Shown here: positions 25,977-36,430 of the stretch, one piece after another | Layout of the letters: each line of letters begins with the position of its first letter | Numbering within the stretch: position 1 is the stretch's first letter | Assembly (NCBI GenBank): GCA_026004675.1 | Contig: BPJP01000001.1 | Location: 186,001-250,000, forward strand | Direction: 5' to 3' | DNA from: Gemmatales bacterium | GTDB taxonomy: Bacteria > Planctomycetota > Planctomycetia > Gemmatales > Gemmataceae | DNA length: 64,000 nt | Made by a program: the position numbers and the translations under genes | The notes under the pieces: model-generated | Told to the model about the DNA's origin: nothing | Databases searched by the model: none | What the model saw: only the letters and a program-made list of their open reading frames with translations

Positions 25977-27323
25977 ATGAAGAATCTGCAAATTTCCCGC
26001 CGAACAGTGCTCAAAGGGCTTGGAACAGCCATTGCGTTGCCATGGCTGGAGGCAATGGCACCTTTATATTCGATCGCCGCCGGGTCGGAAAAACAATCCG
26101 GCAAGCCGCCGCGGCGCATGGCATTTTTCTATGTGCCCAATGGCGTCCACATGAAAGAATGGACGCCTCGGGCAGAAGGAAGTCGATTTGACCTGCCATC
26201 GATTCTGCAACCGCTCGCTCCAGTGCGGGACGAACTGCTTGTCCTGACTGGCTTGACCTGTGACAAGGCACGTCCCAACGGTGACGGTCCCGGAGATCAC
26301 GCACGGGCAATGGCCGCTTTCCTCACTGGCTGCCAGGCGAAAAAAACGCACGGCGCCGACATTCGTGCGGGCGTCTCGGTGGACCAGGTTTGTGCGATGG
26401 CCCTTGCCGGGCAAACCAGGTTCGCTTCGCTCGAACTGGGCTGCGATCGCGGCCTCAATGCCGGAAACTGCGACTCTGGCTATAGTTGTGCGTACTCGAA
26501 CAATCTGTCCTGGCGCACGCCGTCGACGCCGATGTCGAAAGAGGTCAATCCGCGGGCTTTGTTCGATCGATTGTTCGGCAACGGCGAGAAAAGGGAAACG
26601 GCGGCCTCCCGCGCCAAACGCGACCTCTACCGCAAGAGCATTCTAGACTTTGTCGCCGACGACGCCAGACGCCTGAAAGCCAGGCTCGGCAGCAACGATC
26701 AACAAAAACTCGAAGAATATCTTACCGGCGTCCGCGAAATCGAACAACGGATTGCCCGAACTGGCGAACCAGAGAAAGGCCCCGACGGCATAGTCCGGCC
26801 GAGCGGCATCCCGCAGGATTATGCCGAGCATATCCGCATTCTCGAGGACCTTCTCATTCTCGCCTTCCAGGGCGATCTTACCAGGATCGCTACGTTCGTC
26901 TATGCCAACGAAGGCAGTAACCGTAGTTACCGCATGATCGGCGTTCCCGAAGGGCACCACGATCTGTCACATCATGGCGGCAAACCCGAAAAACTCGAAA
27001 AAATTCGCAAAATCAATCATTTCCACATGCAACAGTTCGCCTATTTCCTGAAAAAACTGAAATCCATCCGCGAAGGCGATGGCACCTTGCTCGACAATTG
27101 CATGATCCTTTACGGCAGTGGCAATAGCGACGGCAATCGCCACAATCACGACGACTTGCCGATCCTTCTTGTCGGCAAAGGCGGTGGAACGCTTCACACG
27201 GGTCGCCACGTCTGCTACCCGCGAAACACCCCCCTCACCAATCTCTATCTCGCCATGCTCGAACGTATGGGAGTGCCGCGCGATTCCTTCGGGGATAGCA
27301 CCGGCAAGCTTGAAGGGTTGTAG
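25977..27323 (+). CDS. DUF1552 Tat-exported protein
   Basis: About 448 residues from the ATG at 25977. The twin-arginine signal (ISRRTVLKGLGTAIALPWLE) is followed by PRRMAFFYVPNGVHMKEWTP, the conserved start of DUF1552, and by TGLTCDKA, DHARAMAAFLTG, a CAYSNNLSW block, RLFG, and SYRMIGVPEGHHDLSHHG further on. The protein is expected to be folded before export to the periplasm. DUF1552 proteins are abundant in planctomycetes and usually paired with a DUF1592/DUF1587 cytochrome-like partner gene; no such partner is next to this one. The biochemical role of the family is unknown to me. Confidence 0.93.
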   Translation: MKNLQISRRTVLKGLGTAIALPWLEAMAPLYSIAAGSEKQSGKPPRRMAFFYVPNGVHMKEWTPRAEGSRFDLPSILQPLAPVRDELLVLTGLTCDKARPNGDGPGDHARAMAAFLTGCQAKKTHGADIRAGVSVDQVCAMALAGQTRFASLELGCDRGLNAGNCDSGYSCAYSNNLSWRTPSTPMSKEVNPRALFDRLFGNGEKRETAASRAKRDLYRKSILDFVADDARRLKARLGSNDQQKLEEYLTGVREIEQRIARTGEPEKGPDGIVRPSGIPQDYAEHIRILEDLLILAFQGDLTRIATFVYANEGSNRSYRMIGVPEGHHDLSHHGGKPEKLEKIRKINHFHMQQFAYFLKKLKSIREGDGTLLDNCMILYGSGNSDGNRHNHDDLPILLVGKGGGTLHTGRHVCYPRNTPLTNLYLAMLERMGVPRDSFGDSTGKLEGL

Positions 27324-27379
27324 TAACCCATTCCGTCATGACCACGCACAGCTCGCGGCGCGCACGTCCCGCGCCGCAG

Positions 27380-27853
27380 CTAATGAGACGACGCGGCCAA
27401 CTCGTGTTTTTGCAGAGGAACCTCGATGTATTCCAGCGCCCATTCGCGCATGAAACGAACCCGCGTCGGTCTGATGCAATAGATGATCAATTCCGGATTG
27501 TCCAGAGACCCAAGAAATTGACGCATCAACGGGTTGGCATCCCAGATTTCCTGGAGAAGTCGCGGATCGGTCACCACCTCAGCAATGCCAGTCAGTCGAA
27601 CCTGATCGTGCTTGAGGTCCAGGTAGCATAACTCGACCTTTGGATTCGTTTCGATTTCCACTGTCTTGTGATAGCGGCGCAAGCTGGCCACGTAGATCGT
27701 GAAGCCGTCGCTTCGCACTGGTGAAACTGGCCGGACCCTCGGCTGGTCTTTGTCGACTGTAGCCAAATGCGGAAACCTGTCGGCTTCGATCACCCCAAGG
27801 GCCAATTCGCGAACACGATCCACATCAACAGGCTCGGGAACCGGTTTAGTCAT
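27380..27853 (-). CDS. pyridoxamine-5'-phosphate-oxidase-fold protein
   Basis: About 157 residues; the ATG at 27853 has GAAGGG before it, whereas the longer frame to 27931 has no such site. The split-barrel flavin-binding fold shows as FPHLATVDKDQPRVRPVSPV, then GFTIYVASLRRYHKTVEIETNPKVELCYLDL, then VRLTGIAEVV, a pattern typical of general-stress PNPOx-like proteins and F420/FMN reductases. The specific substrate is unknown. It lies 74 bases after the DRG-like GTPase on the same strand. Confidence 0.8.
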   Translation of the reverse strand: MTKPVPEPVDVDRVRELALGVIEADRFPHLATVDKDQPRVRPVSPVRSDGFTIYVASLRRYHKTVEIETNPKVELCYLDLKHDQVRLTGIAEVVTDPRLLQEIWDANPLMRQFLGSLDNPELIIYCIRPTRVRFMREWALEYIEVPLQKHELAASSH

Positions 27854-27927
27854 ATTCACCCTTCTTTGCACAGGGAGTTTATCGACGCCTTTTCGTCCGT
27901 TCGAAGGCGCAATGGAATTCATCTTTC

Positions 27928-28917
27928 TCAAATATGCAACTCAACGATATCCTTGTCGTGCAGGACATGGTCTCGGCTAACGCTCTGACCGTCGTAAACG
28001 CCGGTCCCCCAAATGCGCGCCGACTTCAAGTTCTCGGCGAAATCGCGATGAACCAGCGCCGCAAACTCCAGAACGGTACTGCCTCGAGGGCAAGTAAATG
28101 GCGACTGCAAGTCTGGCGGCTTGCCCGGTTGCTTCGTATATACCCGAATCACATCCAGAAAGGCAAACATTGCGTCCCGCAACTGCTCCATTCCCGTTCC
28201 CGTCTCTGCCGACACAACATGAATCGGAAAACGCTTGCCGAACAGTTCGCGGACGATTTCCAAACGTTCCGAGGCTCCTTCGGTATCCACTTTGTTGCCG
28301 ACCAGCAGGGTTTTGACGTAGTGCCGGTTCGGCTCGGGATTCTCCGGCTTGGCACCTACCAGAATCGTTTTTGTTTGTTCAAGCCGATCGATGACCGCCT
28401 GAGCCGCGAAGGGCCCGTCGTCATCGTCCAAAGCAACCATCAATAAAGCTGCATCGGCGTTTTGCACCATGCTCGATAGATAGCTTTCCAGATAATCAGA
28501 GGTGATCGGCGGCGTGTCAATCAATTGAATGCGCGTGTCTTGCCAGTCCATCATGCCGGCACGCGGCTCGTGGGTCGTGAAAGGATAGGGTGCGACTTCG
28601 GTATTCGCTCGGCTAAAGTAGGTGACCAATCGGCTTTTTCCCACGTTCGGACCGCCAATTACGATGTATTGTCCCGCTCCTTGCTTTGGAATCTTGTAGC
28701 TGTGGCCCTTTTTCTTGGGTGCTTTTCGTTCCCGCTCGATTTCCGCCTTCACTTCGCTGATGCGACTTTTCAGGTCGGCTTGCAGCTTCTCGGATGCTTT
28801 GTGCTTGGGCAAAAGCGCGTACATCCGTTTCAGGCATTGCAGACGCTCCTCGTTCGTCTGTGCCTTTTTGTACTCCGCTTCCGCTTCCAGATACTGCGGT
28901 GTCAAATTCGCTGCCAT
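27928..28917 (-). CDS. DRG/Obg-type GTPase with C-terminal TGS domain
   Basis: 329 residues. Residues 1-75 form a charged helical region. The GTPase shows G1 GGPNVGKS near 88, the TT of PFTTHEP as switch I, DTPP as G3 in place of DxxG, and NKVD as G4. A TGS domain (SPFTCPRGSTVLEFAALVHRDFAENLKSARIWG and DHVLHDKDIVELHI) closes the protein. This domain order matches DRG proteins of archaea and eukaryotes more than bacterial Obg, which has an N-terminal glycine-rich domain instead. The role is probably in translation. The DTPP motif lacks the usual glycine, so hydrolysis may differ. It is the first gene of a two-gene unit with the PNPOx-like gene. Confidence 0.85.
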   Translation of the reverse strand: MAANLTPQYLEAEAEYKKAQTNEERLQCLKRMYALLPKHKASEKLQADLKSRISEVKAEIERERKAPKKKGHSYKIPKQGAGQYIVIGGPNVGKSRLVTYFSRANTEVAPYPFTTHEPRAGMMDWQDTRIQLIDTPPITSDYLESYLSSMVQNADAALLMVALDDDDGPFAAQAVIDRLEQTKTILVGAKPENPEPNRHYVKTLLVGNKVDTEGASERLEIVRELFGKRFPIHVVSAETGTGMEQLRDAMFAFLDVIRVYTKQPGKPPDLQSPFTCPRGSTVLEFAALVHRDFAENLKSARIWGTGVYDGQSVSRDHVLHDKDIVELHI

Positions 28918-28997
28918 TGTTGACCTCGCCGTTTCCGGACGTCGATCTCTTCCTGCGGATCATTTTAGATCATGCCTGTCGCCGGATGAACCCTAGG

Positions 28998-29064
28998 GAC
29001 CAAACAAAACAACAAGCTTCTTTGACCTGGGCAAAAAGAAACGATCTCTTCAGGTTGTTTGGTC
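28998..29064. repeat. 10-bp inverted repeat upstream of asnB
   Basis: GACCAAACAA (28998-29007) and TTGTTTGGTC (29055-29064) are perfect inverted copies 47 bases apart. They lie about 135-200 bases before the asparagine synthetase start in an otherwise featureless intergenic stretch. They could be arms of a leader RNA structure or two half-sites, but nothing more can be said. Confidence 0.35.
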
Positions 29065-29199
29065 GTAGCGGTTGCCGACAGGACCAACGAAAAATATGAG
29101 TCATTCGTTGTCGGTTAGCCAGGACAACACATAGCATTAAGCGTAAGTTTAATCTGCGGCCTTGGCCGGAGACCAATCGAAGATCGGAGACGAACATTC

Positions 29200-31164
29200 A
29201 TGTGTGGGATCGCCGGGATTGTTGATTTGCAAGGAGAACGGCCGGTAGACCCTGCCGTTTTGGAACGAATGGCCGATGCGTTGTTCCACCGTGGGCCAGA
29301 CGACGAAGGCTACTTTTATCAGCCCGGCATCGGATTGGCTTCGCGCCGTCTGAGCATCATCGACCTGGCCGAAGGAAGCCAGCCCGTCTTCAACGAAGAT
29401 CGTTCTGTTGTCGTTGTTTATAACGGCGAGTTGTTCGATTATGTCGAAAAACGCCGAGACCTGGAGCAACGAGGCCATCGATTTCGGACCGACTGCGATA
29501 CCGAGATTCTCGTTCATCTCTGGGAGGATTACGGCATGCAGATGTTAGAGTACCTGCATGGCCAATTCGCTTTTGCCCTTTACGATCTCCGCCAGCGCCT
29601 GCTGCTCCTCGCTCGCGATCGGGTAGGCATTTGTCCGTTGTTTTATAGCTTGCGAAACGGGACTTTGATGTTCGCATCCGAAATCAAAGGGCTATTGGCC
29701 GCCGGGTTGGAACCAAAGTTGGATCTGGGCGGCTTGGACAATATCTTCACTTTTTTCGCTTTACCCGGTCGGCGAACGATGTTCGAGGGAGTTTCTTCCA
29801 TTCCCCCAGGTTTTTGCTTGCGCATCCAACTCGGCAATAACCCGCATATTGAAGAACGGTGCTATTGGGATTTCGATTTCCCTGAGCGTGGCGACGAACG
29901 CAATCCGAAGAATGCGCAGGAACTCGTCGAAGAATTGCGAGTTTCGATCAATCGCGCCGTAGGCCACCGGATGCGTGCTGATGTTCCGGTCGTTTCCTAT
30001 CTCAGCGGCGGCGTCGACTCAGCTTTGATCGCAGCGCTTGCTGCCAGATCCCAACCAGGGGCTTTCGAAACGTTTACAGTCAAATTCACTTCTGCCAGAC
30101 ACGACGAATCCGACAAAGCCAGGCGAATCGCTGACTTCATTGGCTGCCGAAACCATTTCGTGGAATGCGACCACCGTCTTTTATGCGACAGCTACATCGA
30201 CCTGATCCGCACGACCGAGTCGCCGGTTGTCCATGTCGCCTGCGCCGCTGTCTATCGGTTGGCTAAAACGGTGCACGAACACGGCTACAAGGTCGCTCTT
30301 TCCGGCGAAGGCGCAGATGAAGGGTTGGGCGGGTATCCCTGGTTCAAAATCAACAAACTCATCAATGTATTGGACTGCGGGCCGATTCGATGCAGCAACC
30401 TGGTACGTCATGCCATCTTGAAGGCTGCCGGAAGCCTGACGCCATTGCAGCAACTGCTGAACAGCCAGAACCAAGTAGGCGGCAAACTCGCCCCCGTCGA
30501 CATCTACACGCTTTACAGTACGAATCGCTATTATTTTTATCATCGCGACACGCTAGCCAGGCTTGGGGATTTTTCAGCCTGGGACGACCTCGTCCTCGAT
30601 GTCGACCGCGCTCGCCGATGGCATCCCTTCAACCAATCGCTCTACCTGGGATACAAAACCATTCTGCCCGGCATGCTCATCAGCCAGAAGGGAGATCGGG
30701 TTGCCATGGCACATTCCGTGGAAACGCGCTACCCCTTTCTCGATGACGAAGTGATTGCCTTCTTTTCCCGCTTGCATCCCCGATGGAAGCTGCGTGGCTA
30801 CCGCCGTGACAAGTTCATTCTGCGACAACTGGCGGAAGAGTACCTGCCGCGTTCAGTCGCCCGGCGACCAAAAGCCATGTTTCGCGCGCCGGTGGATACT
30901 CCCTTTCAACAGCAACCGCCGCGCTTCATTCAGCAGCTATTGAGCGAGGAGTCGCTCTGCAAAACAGGCTATTTCGATGTTGAGCGTGTCCGTGATTACT
31001 GGTTGCGACCAGGCCGAAAGTCCTGGCGTCCGGGATGGCGGACTTATCTCGATCTCGGCTTGGTGGGCGTCATCGCGACGCAAATCTGGCACCATCTATT
31101 CCTGGGAGACGAATTGTGCGAGTTGCCGACCGGTCTCCCCTCGCCGACTTCCGCTCTCGCTTGA
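29200..31164 (+). CDS. asnB: asparagine synthase (glutamine-hydrolysing)
   Basis: 654 residues. The N-terminal glutaminase domain begins with the catalytic Cys2 (MCGIAGIVDLQGE) and has RLSIIDLAEGSQPVFNED, YNGELFDY and RVGICPLFY. The C-terminal synthetase has the ATP-pyrophosphatase motif SGGVDSAL near residue 270 and SGEGADEGLGGYPWF. Free amidotransferase of the AsnB family makes asparagine from aspartate; several planctomycete copies sit in exopolysaccharide or exosortase clusters and amidate other molecules. The surface-glycan set lies about 5 kb downstream, beyond clpB, so a direct link is weak. The intact Cys and motifs mean it should be active. Confidence 0.9.
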   Translation: MCGIAGIVDLQGERPVDPAVLERMADALFHRGPDDEGYFYQPGIGLASRRLSIIDLAEGSQPVFNEDRSVVVVYNGELFDYVEKRRDLEQRGHRFRTDCDTEILVHLWEDYGMQMLEYLHGQFAFALYDLRQRLLLLARDRVGICPLFYSLRNGTLMFASEIKGLLAAGLEPKLDLGGLDNIFTFFALPGRRTMFEGVSSIPPGFCLRIQLGNNPHIEERCYWDFDFPERGDERNPKNAQELVEELRVSINRAVGHRMRADVPVVSYLSGGVDSALIAALAARSQPGAFETFTVKFTSARHDESDKARRIADFIGCRNHFVECDHRLLCDSYIDLIRTTESPVVHVACAAVYRLAKTVHEHGYKVALSGEGADEGLGGYPWFKINKLINVLDCGPIRCSNLVRHAILKAAGSLTPLQQLLNSQNQVGGKLAPVDIYTLYSTNRYYFYHRDTLARLGDFSAWDDLVLDVDRARRWHPFNQSLYLGYKTILPGMLISQKGDRVAMAHSVETRYPFLDDEVIAFFSRLHPRWKLRGYRRDKFILRQLAEEYLPRSVARRPKAMFRAPVDTPFQQQPPRFIQQLLSEESLCKTGYFDVERVRDYWLRPGRKSWRPGWRTYLDLGLVGVIATQIWHHLFLGDELCELPTGLPSPTSALA

Positions 31165-31252
31165 TTTTTCTGGCTTTTGCTCGCTGACTGCTTTCCACCC
31201 TTGGCTGCATCGGTTACGATGGTTGCCATTGCTGCCAACCGAGGATCCTGCC

Positions 31253-32503
31253 ATGTCCCTAATCCGCTTCGTGTCTCGACGTCATTTTCTGGCGACCGCA
31301 GGTGCTGCTGTTGGCACGGCCTGTTTTAGCCGCGCCGAACCCAGAATGACGAACATCGCCGCCATCATTACCGAATACCGCCGCAATTCCCATGCCGATG
31401 TCATCGCTGGTCGATGGCTCGAAGGATTCGATCTGGATGGTAAGAGTGCCAAACCAAAATCCAAGCTGGTCTCCATGTACACCGATCAGTTGCCGCCTAA
31501 TGACATGAGCCGGAGTCTGGCCAGAAAGCATGGCTTCACGATCTACAAGTCGATTCGCGAAGCCCTGTGCTGCGGCGGTGATAAACTCGCCGTCGACGGC
31601 GTGCTTCTGATCGGCGAGCACGGTAACTATCCCGTGAATGAAAAGGGACAAAAACTGTATCCTCGACGTCGTCTTTTTGAGGGGATCGTCGATGTCTTCC
31701 GCGCCTCGAAGCGTTCTGTCCCGGTCTTCAATGATAAGCATCTATCCTATAGCTGGGAAAACACGAAGTGGATGTACGACCGGGCTATCGAGATGAAGAT
31801 TCCCCTGATGGCCGGTTCAAGCCTACCGACTACTTGGCGTTTGCCTCCGCTCGAATTGCCTGGCGGCGTCGAAGTCGAAGAAGCGGTTGTAACTTCGTAT
31901 GGTGGTCTGGAAAGCTACGGCTTTCATGCCCTCGAAGCCTTACAGTGCGTACTTGAACGCCGAAAGGGAAACGAAACCGGCGTCCAGGCAGTGACCTGCC
32001 TCGAAGGCGACCAGGTCTGGAACTCGGCTAAAAAGCTGTGGTCACCCGCGCTTCTGGATGCCGCTTTGGCCAAGGGGATGGCGGTCCGAAAGGGTACTCC
32101 GCGTGACAATTGCAAAAAGCCGGCCGCCTTTGTCATCGAATACCGCGACGGCTGCCGGGCTACACTGCTCCACCTCAGTGGCCATGTTCGCGAGATGATC
32201 GTTGCCGCCAGGATCAAAGGTGAGAAGCAGCCGTTTGCCGTCAACTTCTGGCTTCAGGATGGGCGACCATACGGCCATTTCACCATGCTTTGCCAGGGGA
32301 TCGATGCCATGTTCATGACCGGCAAGCCTACCTGGCCGGTCGAACGAACCCTGTTGACAACAGGCATCCTCGACGCCGCCCTGACCTCGCGATTCAAGGG
32401 GCATGTTCGACTCCAGACACCACACCTGGCCATCTCCTACCAGCCTGGACCGGCCTGGAAGCAGCCACCACCGCCACGAGTCGGACCTGCCTTGCCGAAG
32501 TGA
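31253..32503 (+). CDS. exported conserved protein of unknown function
   Basis: About 416 residues from the ATG at 31253, with GAGGATC before it; a longer open frame from 30977 overlaps asnB and is unlikely. Residues 1-30 are a Tat-like signal (SRRHFLATAGAAVGTACF). The mature part begins with an oxidoreductase-like strand (MTNIAAIITEYRRNSHADVI) and continues HGFTIYKSIREALCCGGDKLAVDGVLLIGEHGNYP, then IPLMAGSSLPTTWRLPPLELP and LTTGILDAALTSRF. The pattern hints at a Rossmann-type dehydrogenase of the Gfo/Idh kind, but the nucleotide loop GxGxxG is not visible. The function is unknown. It ends 87 bases from the convergent clpB. Confidence 0.8.
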   Translation: MSLIRFVSRRHFLATAGAAVGTACFSRAEPRMTNIAAIITEYRRNSHADVIAGRWLEGFDLDGKSAKPKSKLVSMYTDQLPPNDMSRSLARKHGFTIYKSIREALCCGGDKLAVDGVLLIGEHGNYPVNEKGQKLYPRRRLFEGIVDVFRASKRSVPVFNDKHLSYSWENTKWMYDRAIEMKIPLMAGSSLPTTWRLPPLELPGGVEVEEAVVTSYGGLESYGFHALEALQCVLERRKGNETGVQAVTCLEGDQVWNSAKKLWSPALLDAALAKGMAVRKGTPRDNCKKPAAFVIEYRDGCRATLLHLSGHVREMIVAARIKGEKQPFAVNFWLQDGRPYGHFTMLCQGIDAMFMTGKPTWPVERTLLTTGILDAALTSRFKGHVRLQTPHLAISYQPGPAWKQPPPPRVGPALPK

Positions 32504-32589
32504 TTCTCCAGTCCTTGCGCCAAGCACCGGTTGTCAAGACATCCTCGTAGCGATGATCTCGCGTCGTTGTCGGTTATGGGGTTTGTCGG

Positions 32590-35187
32590 TTACCGGAACA
32601 CGATCTGCCCGTCTTGATAATCGACGGTCACTTCCTGCCCTTCGCGGACGTCGCCTTTCAGCAAGGCTCGGCCAAGGGCGGTTTCGATTTCTTTTTGGAT
32701 CAGCCGTTTCAGCGGGCGGGCGCCGAATTTGGGATCATAGCCCGTTTCCACCAGGTAGGTTTTTGCCGCATCGGTCAATTGCAACTTGATGTGCCGTTCC
32801 TCCAGTCGACGGCGCAGCGATGACAACTGGATTTCGACGATCTGCTTGAGATGGTCCATCGTCAGGGCGTGGAAAACGACGATTTCATCGACGCGGTTGA
32901 GGAATTCCGGCCGGAAGTGGTTGTGCAATTCTTCCAGGACGGCGTTTTTCATTCGCTCGTAGTTTGCGCCTTCGAAGGCTCCTTCGTATTGGAGGATACG
33001 CTGGCTGCCGATGTTCGACGTCATGATGATGATGGTATTTTTGAAATCGACGGTTCGACCATGGCCATCGGTAAGCCGGCCGTCGTCGAGAATCTGCAAG
33101 AGCAAATTGAAGACATCGTGATGAGCTTTTTCGATTTCGTCAAAAAGGATGACGCAATAAGGCCGCCGGCGGACCGCTTCGGTGAGTTGCCCTCCTTCTT
33201 CGTAGCCGACATACCCGGGGGGAGCGCCCACGAGGCGCGAAACATTGTGTTTCTCCTGGTATTCCGACATATCGATGCGGACCATCGCCTTTTCGTCGTC
33301 AAAAAGGAACTCGGCGAGTGCTCGGGCCAGTTCCGTTTTGCCCACGCCTGTCGGGCCAAGAAAGATGAACGAGCCGATGGGTCGATTCGGGTCTTTCAGG
33401 CCGGAACGGGCGCGGATGACCGCCTCGGCGACAGCGGAAACCGCTTCGTCCTGGCCGACCACTCGGCGGTGCAGTTCCTCTTCCAGATGCAGCAACTTCT
33501 GCACTTCCCCTTCCAATAGTTTGGAAACGGGGATACCGGTCCAACGGCTGACCACGGCGGCAATGTCTTCTTCGTCGACTTCTTCTTTGATCAATCGGCT
33601 GCCACCGTCTCGTTGTGCCAGCTTCTCCTCTTCCTCTCGAAGTTTCGCCTCCAGAGTGGGCAAGGTGCCGTTTTTCAATTCGCTGGCTTTGGCAAAATCG
33701 CCAGCACGCATGGCATGTTCAAGTTCGATCTTCGTCTTTTCGATGGCTTCACGCAAATTGCTCAGGCGGCGGATGGCTTCCTTCTCCGCCTGCCATTGGG
33801 CGGTCAGCGCTTTTTCCTGCTCCTTCAAGTCGGCCAGTTCCTTTTCCAGTTTGGCCAGCCGATCACGCGACGCCGGGTCTTTCTCCTTGACCAGTCCGGT
33901 GCGCTCGATTTCCAGTTGCATTACCCGGCGATGGATTTCATCGACTTCGGTCGGCATCGAATCGACTTCGGTACGTAATTTGGCGGCCGCCTCGTCGACC
34001 AGGTCGATGGCCTTGTCGGGAAGAAAACGGTCGGAGATATAGCGGTTCGACAGAACTGCTGCTGCCACCAGGGCAGAGTCTTTGATTTTGATCCGATGGT
34101 GCGTTTCGTATCGGCCTTTCAAGCCACGCAAGATGGAAATCGTATCTTCCACAGAGGGTTGATCGACGAATACCGGCTGGAATCGGCGCTCCAAAGCGGC
34201 GTCTTTTTCGATGTGCTGGCGATACTCATCGAGCGTTGTGGCGCCGATGCAATGCAGTTCGCCTCGAGCAAGCATTGGCTTGAGCAAGTTGCCGGCGTCC
34301 ATGGCACCTTCGGTTTTTCCTGCGCCGACGACGGTATGCAGTTCGTCGATAAAGAGGATGATTTCGCCCTGAGATTCGGCTACTTCTTTCAGCACAGCCT
34401 TGAGGCGTTCCTCGAATTCCCCGCGATATTTGGCGCCGGCGATCAATGCTCCCATGTCCAGGGCGATGATTCGTTTGCGTTTCAAACCTTCTGGCACGTC
34501 GCCGCGAACGATGCGCTGGGCCAAACCTTCGACAATGGCGGTTTTGCCAACGCCAGGTTCACCGATGAGTACCGGATTATTCTTTGTCCGCCGCGACAAA
34601 ACTTGGATGACCCGGCGGATTTCCTCATCTCGCCCAATGACCGGGTCGAGCTTGTCCTGCCGAGCCAACTCGGTGAGGTCTTTGCCGTAACGTTCCAGTG
34701 CCTGATACGTCGCTTCGGGATTGGGTGTTGTCACGCGTTGATGTCCTCTCACTTTCTGCATTCCCTGCAACAACCGGTCGCGGTTGATGCCTTGGTCCTT
34801 GAATAGCTTTCCCGTTGCTCCTTGATCGTCGGTCATCGCCAGGAGCAGATGTTCGACGGAAACGAAGTCGTCTTTAAGCCGCTCCGCCTCTTTTTCGGCT
34901 TGGCTGAGCAGGCTGTTGAGCCGACCCGCAATATAAACCTGTTCCGGGTTGCCGCTGACGTCGGTGACACGCGGCAGTTTGGCGAGTTCGTCTTCCAGTC
35001 GGCGTTTCAGTTCGGCGATGTTCACGCCAAGTTGCATAAGGATCGAAGGGGCCAGCCCTTGTTCCTGTTCCAGAAGGGAAAGCAGGACGTGTTCCACGTC
35101 CATCCGCTGATGCCCTAGCTGCGCTGCCCGTCGCTGCGCAGCCATCAAAGCTTCTTGAACTTTTTCAGTAAAACGATTGATGTCCAT
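32590..35187 (-). CDS. clpB: ATP-dependent chaperone ClpB
   Basis: 865 residues, close to the usual length (857 in E. coli). The N domain (residues 1-145) has the two Clp repeats; AAA-1 carries GEPGVGKT near 207; the coiled-coil middle domain spans about 410-525; AAA-2 carries GPTGVGKT near 610 and the C-terminus is basic and complete. ClpB is a hexameric disaggregase that threads aggregated proteins with DnaK. It stands alone on its strand, after an unrelated sialidase-like gene. No CIRCE or other heat-shock operator is visible in the short region upstream. Confidence 0.97.
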   Translation of the reverse strand: MDINRFTEKVQEALMAAQRRAAQLGHQRMDVEHVLLSLLEQEQGLAPSILMQLGVNIAELKRRLEDELAKLPRVTDVSGNPEQVYIAGRLNSLLSQAEKEAERLKDDFVSVEHLLLAMTDDQGATGKLFKDQGINRDRLLQGMQKVRGHQRVTTPNPEATYQALERYGKDLTELARQDKLDPVIGRDEEIRRVIQVLSRRTKNNPVLIGEPGVGKTAIVEGLAQRIVRGDVPEGLKRKRIIALDMGALIAGAKYRGEFEERLKAVLKEVAESQGEIILFIDELHTVVGAGKTEGAMDAGNLLKPMLARGELHCIGATTLDEYRQHIEKDAALERRFQPVFVDQPSVEDTISILRGLKGRYETHHRIKIKDSALVAAAVLSNRYISDRFLPDKAIDLVDEAAAKLRTEVDSMPTEVDEIHRRVMQLEIERTGLVKEKDPASRDRLAKLEKELADLKEQEKALTAQWQAEKEAIRRLSNLREAIEKTKIELEHAMRAGDFAKASELKNGTLPTLEAKLREEEEKLAQRDGGSRLIKEEVDEEDIAAVVSRWTGIPVSKLLEGEVQKLLHLEEELHRRVVGQDEAVSAVAEAVIRARSGLKDPNRPIGSFIFLGPTGVGKTELARALAEFLFDDEKAMVRIDMSEYQEKHNVSRLVGAPPGYVGYEEGGQLTEAVRRRPYCVILFDEIEKAHHDVFNLLLQILDDGRLTDGHGRTVDFKNTIIIMTSNIGSQRILQYEGAFEGANYERMKNAVLEELHNHFRPEFLNRVDEIVVFHALTMDHLKQIVEIQLSSLRRRLEERHIKLQLTDAAKTYLVETGYDPKFGARPLKRLIQKEIETALGRALLKGDVREGQEVTVDYQDGQIVFR

Positions 35188-35248
35188 GATTGAATTCGCT
35201 TTATCTCCCTTCTGCTGCTCGCAATGTCAGGAAAAGAGGTCGGAAACC

Positions 35249-36295
35249 TTACCCCGGCCATCGGCCATCGTCGAAATCACGCAACTTCAATTTGGCTGGG
35301 TCGATGACAACGTGTTTGATCTTTCGTCGCTTCCAAGTATAGGTAATATGGACCAAGTTGTCGGGAGTTTGAATCACGGCAGGATAGGAAAATTCTCCGG
35401 GCTGATCCTCGAGTTTCAAGGCGGCGTGCCAGCGTATGCCATCTTTGGAAACCGCGACATGAAGCTGGTGCCGGCCGCGCTGGAGATGATTGTAAACCAA
35501 CAGATGCCGACCGTCGGTGAGGGTGACAGCGTCGATACCGGAATTTGGATTGGGCAGCGACGTCGCTTTCATCGCGGACCAACTCTTGCCGCCGTCTTCG
35601 GACCAGACTTCCGTGATGACACCCTGCCGGCTGCGGCAGAGGGCCTGAAAGCGGTTTTCACTGTGGCGCAACAACGTCGGCTGAATCGCGCCGAACTTCC
35701 TGCCGCTATTGAGCGGGCCAATTGTCTTCCATGTCTTGCCCAAGTCAGGCGTGGTCTGCATGAAGACCCGCCAGACTTTGACCTCGTCGCTGGTGCCGCA
35801 CAGAATCGTGCCATCTTTCAACTGGATCGGTTTATTCTTGATCGGTCCCCAGATCCCCTTTGGCAGTCGGTGAGGCTTCGACCACGTTTGGCCGCCGTCG
35901 TCTGAAGTCATCAGCATGCCCCACCACTCGCGAGGATTGGGGCCGACTTTGTAGAACAGCATCAGCGGCGCGGATTTCGGCTGAAACAGCACCGGGTTCC
36001 AACACGGATATCGCTTGTCTTGGCTTTCGACCCCGTTGGCCAGTTCGACCGGTTTGGTCCATTTGCCATTGACGTTTCGGCTAAACCAGATGCCAACATC
36101 GGGGTGTCCTTCACGCGTGCCGCCGAACCACGCCGCCACTAATCCGTGCCTGGCGTTCTCGATCGTCGACGCGTGGCATTGGGCAAAAGGAGCCTCTTCG
36201 AAAAGAAATTCCGCGCGCACAAGTCCTGGTGCAACGTTGGGACCGCCTGAAATCATCAGGCCTATCCCAACCCAAGTCAGCGAAGCCATGAGCAT
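35249..36295 (-). CDS. secreted sialidase-like (BNR-repeat) protein
   Basis: 348 residues from the ATG at 36295, which has CAGGA upstream. A signal peptide covers roughly residues 1-28. The propeller has BNR/Asp-box repeats, S-x-D-x-G-x-x-W, as in SDDGGQTWS, PDLGKTWK, SEDGGKSWS and SKDGIRW. The early HAST block and the FGGTREGHPDVGIW segment are typical of planctomycete exo-alpha-sialidase-type proteins. Such proteins remove sialic acids or act on related sugars, but many relatives lack the sialidase residues, so activity is unproven. It is unlinked to clpB, 61 bases away on the same strand. Confidence 0.8.
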   Translation of the reverse strand: MLMASLTWVGIGLMISGGPNVAPGLVRAEFLFEEAPFAQCHASTIENARHGLVAAWFGGTREGHPDVGIWFSRNVNGKWTKPVELANGVESQDKRYPCWNPVLFQPKSAPLMLFYKVGPNPREWWGMLMTSDDGGQTWSKPHRLPKGIWGPIKNKPIQLKDGTILCGTSDEVKVWRVFMQTTPDLGKTWKTIGPLNSGRKFGAIQPTLLRHSENRFQALCRSRQGVITEVWSEDGGKSWSAMKATSLPNPNSGIDAVTLTDGRHLLVYNHLQRGRHQLHVAVSKDGIRWHAALKLEDQPGEFSYPAVIQTPDNLVHITYTWKRRKIKHVVIDPAKLKLRDFDDGRWPG

Positions 36296-36430
36296 GAATC
36301 CATTCCTGTGTATAGAGTCGGGTCTTTGTCCTCATTATACGCCATTGGTCCAGCGGTGGACTCGGCATAGCCCAAGGAAAAGAAGTGCAGTCAGAGGCTG
36401 GCGAGAGGGCGACACTTCAAAGTAAAGCGA

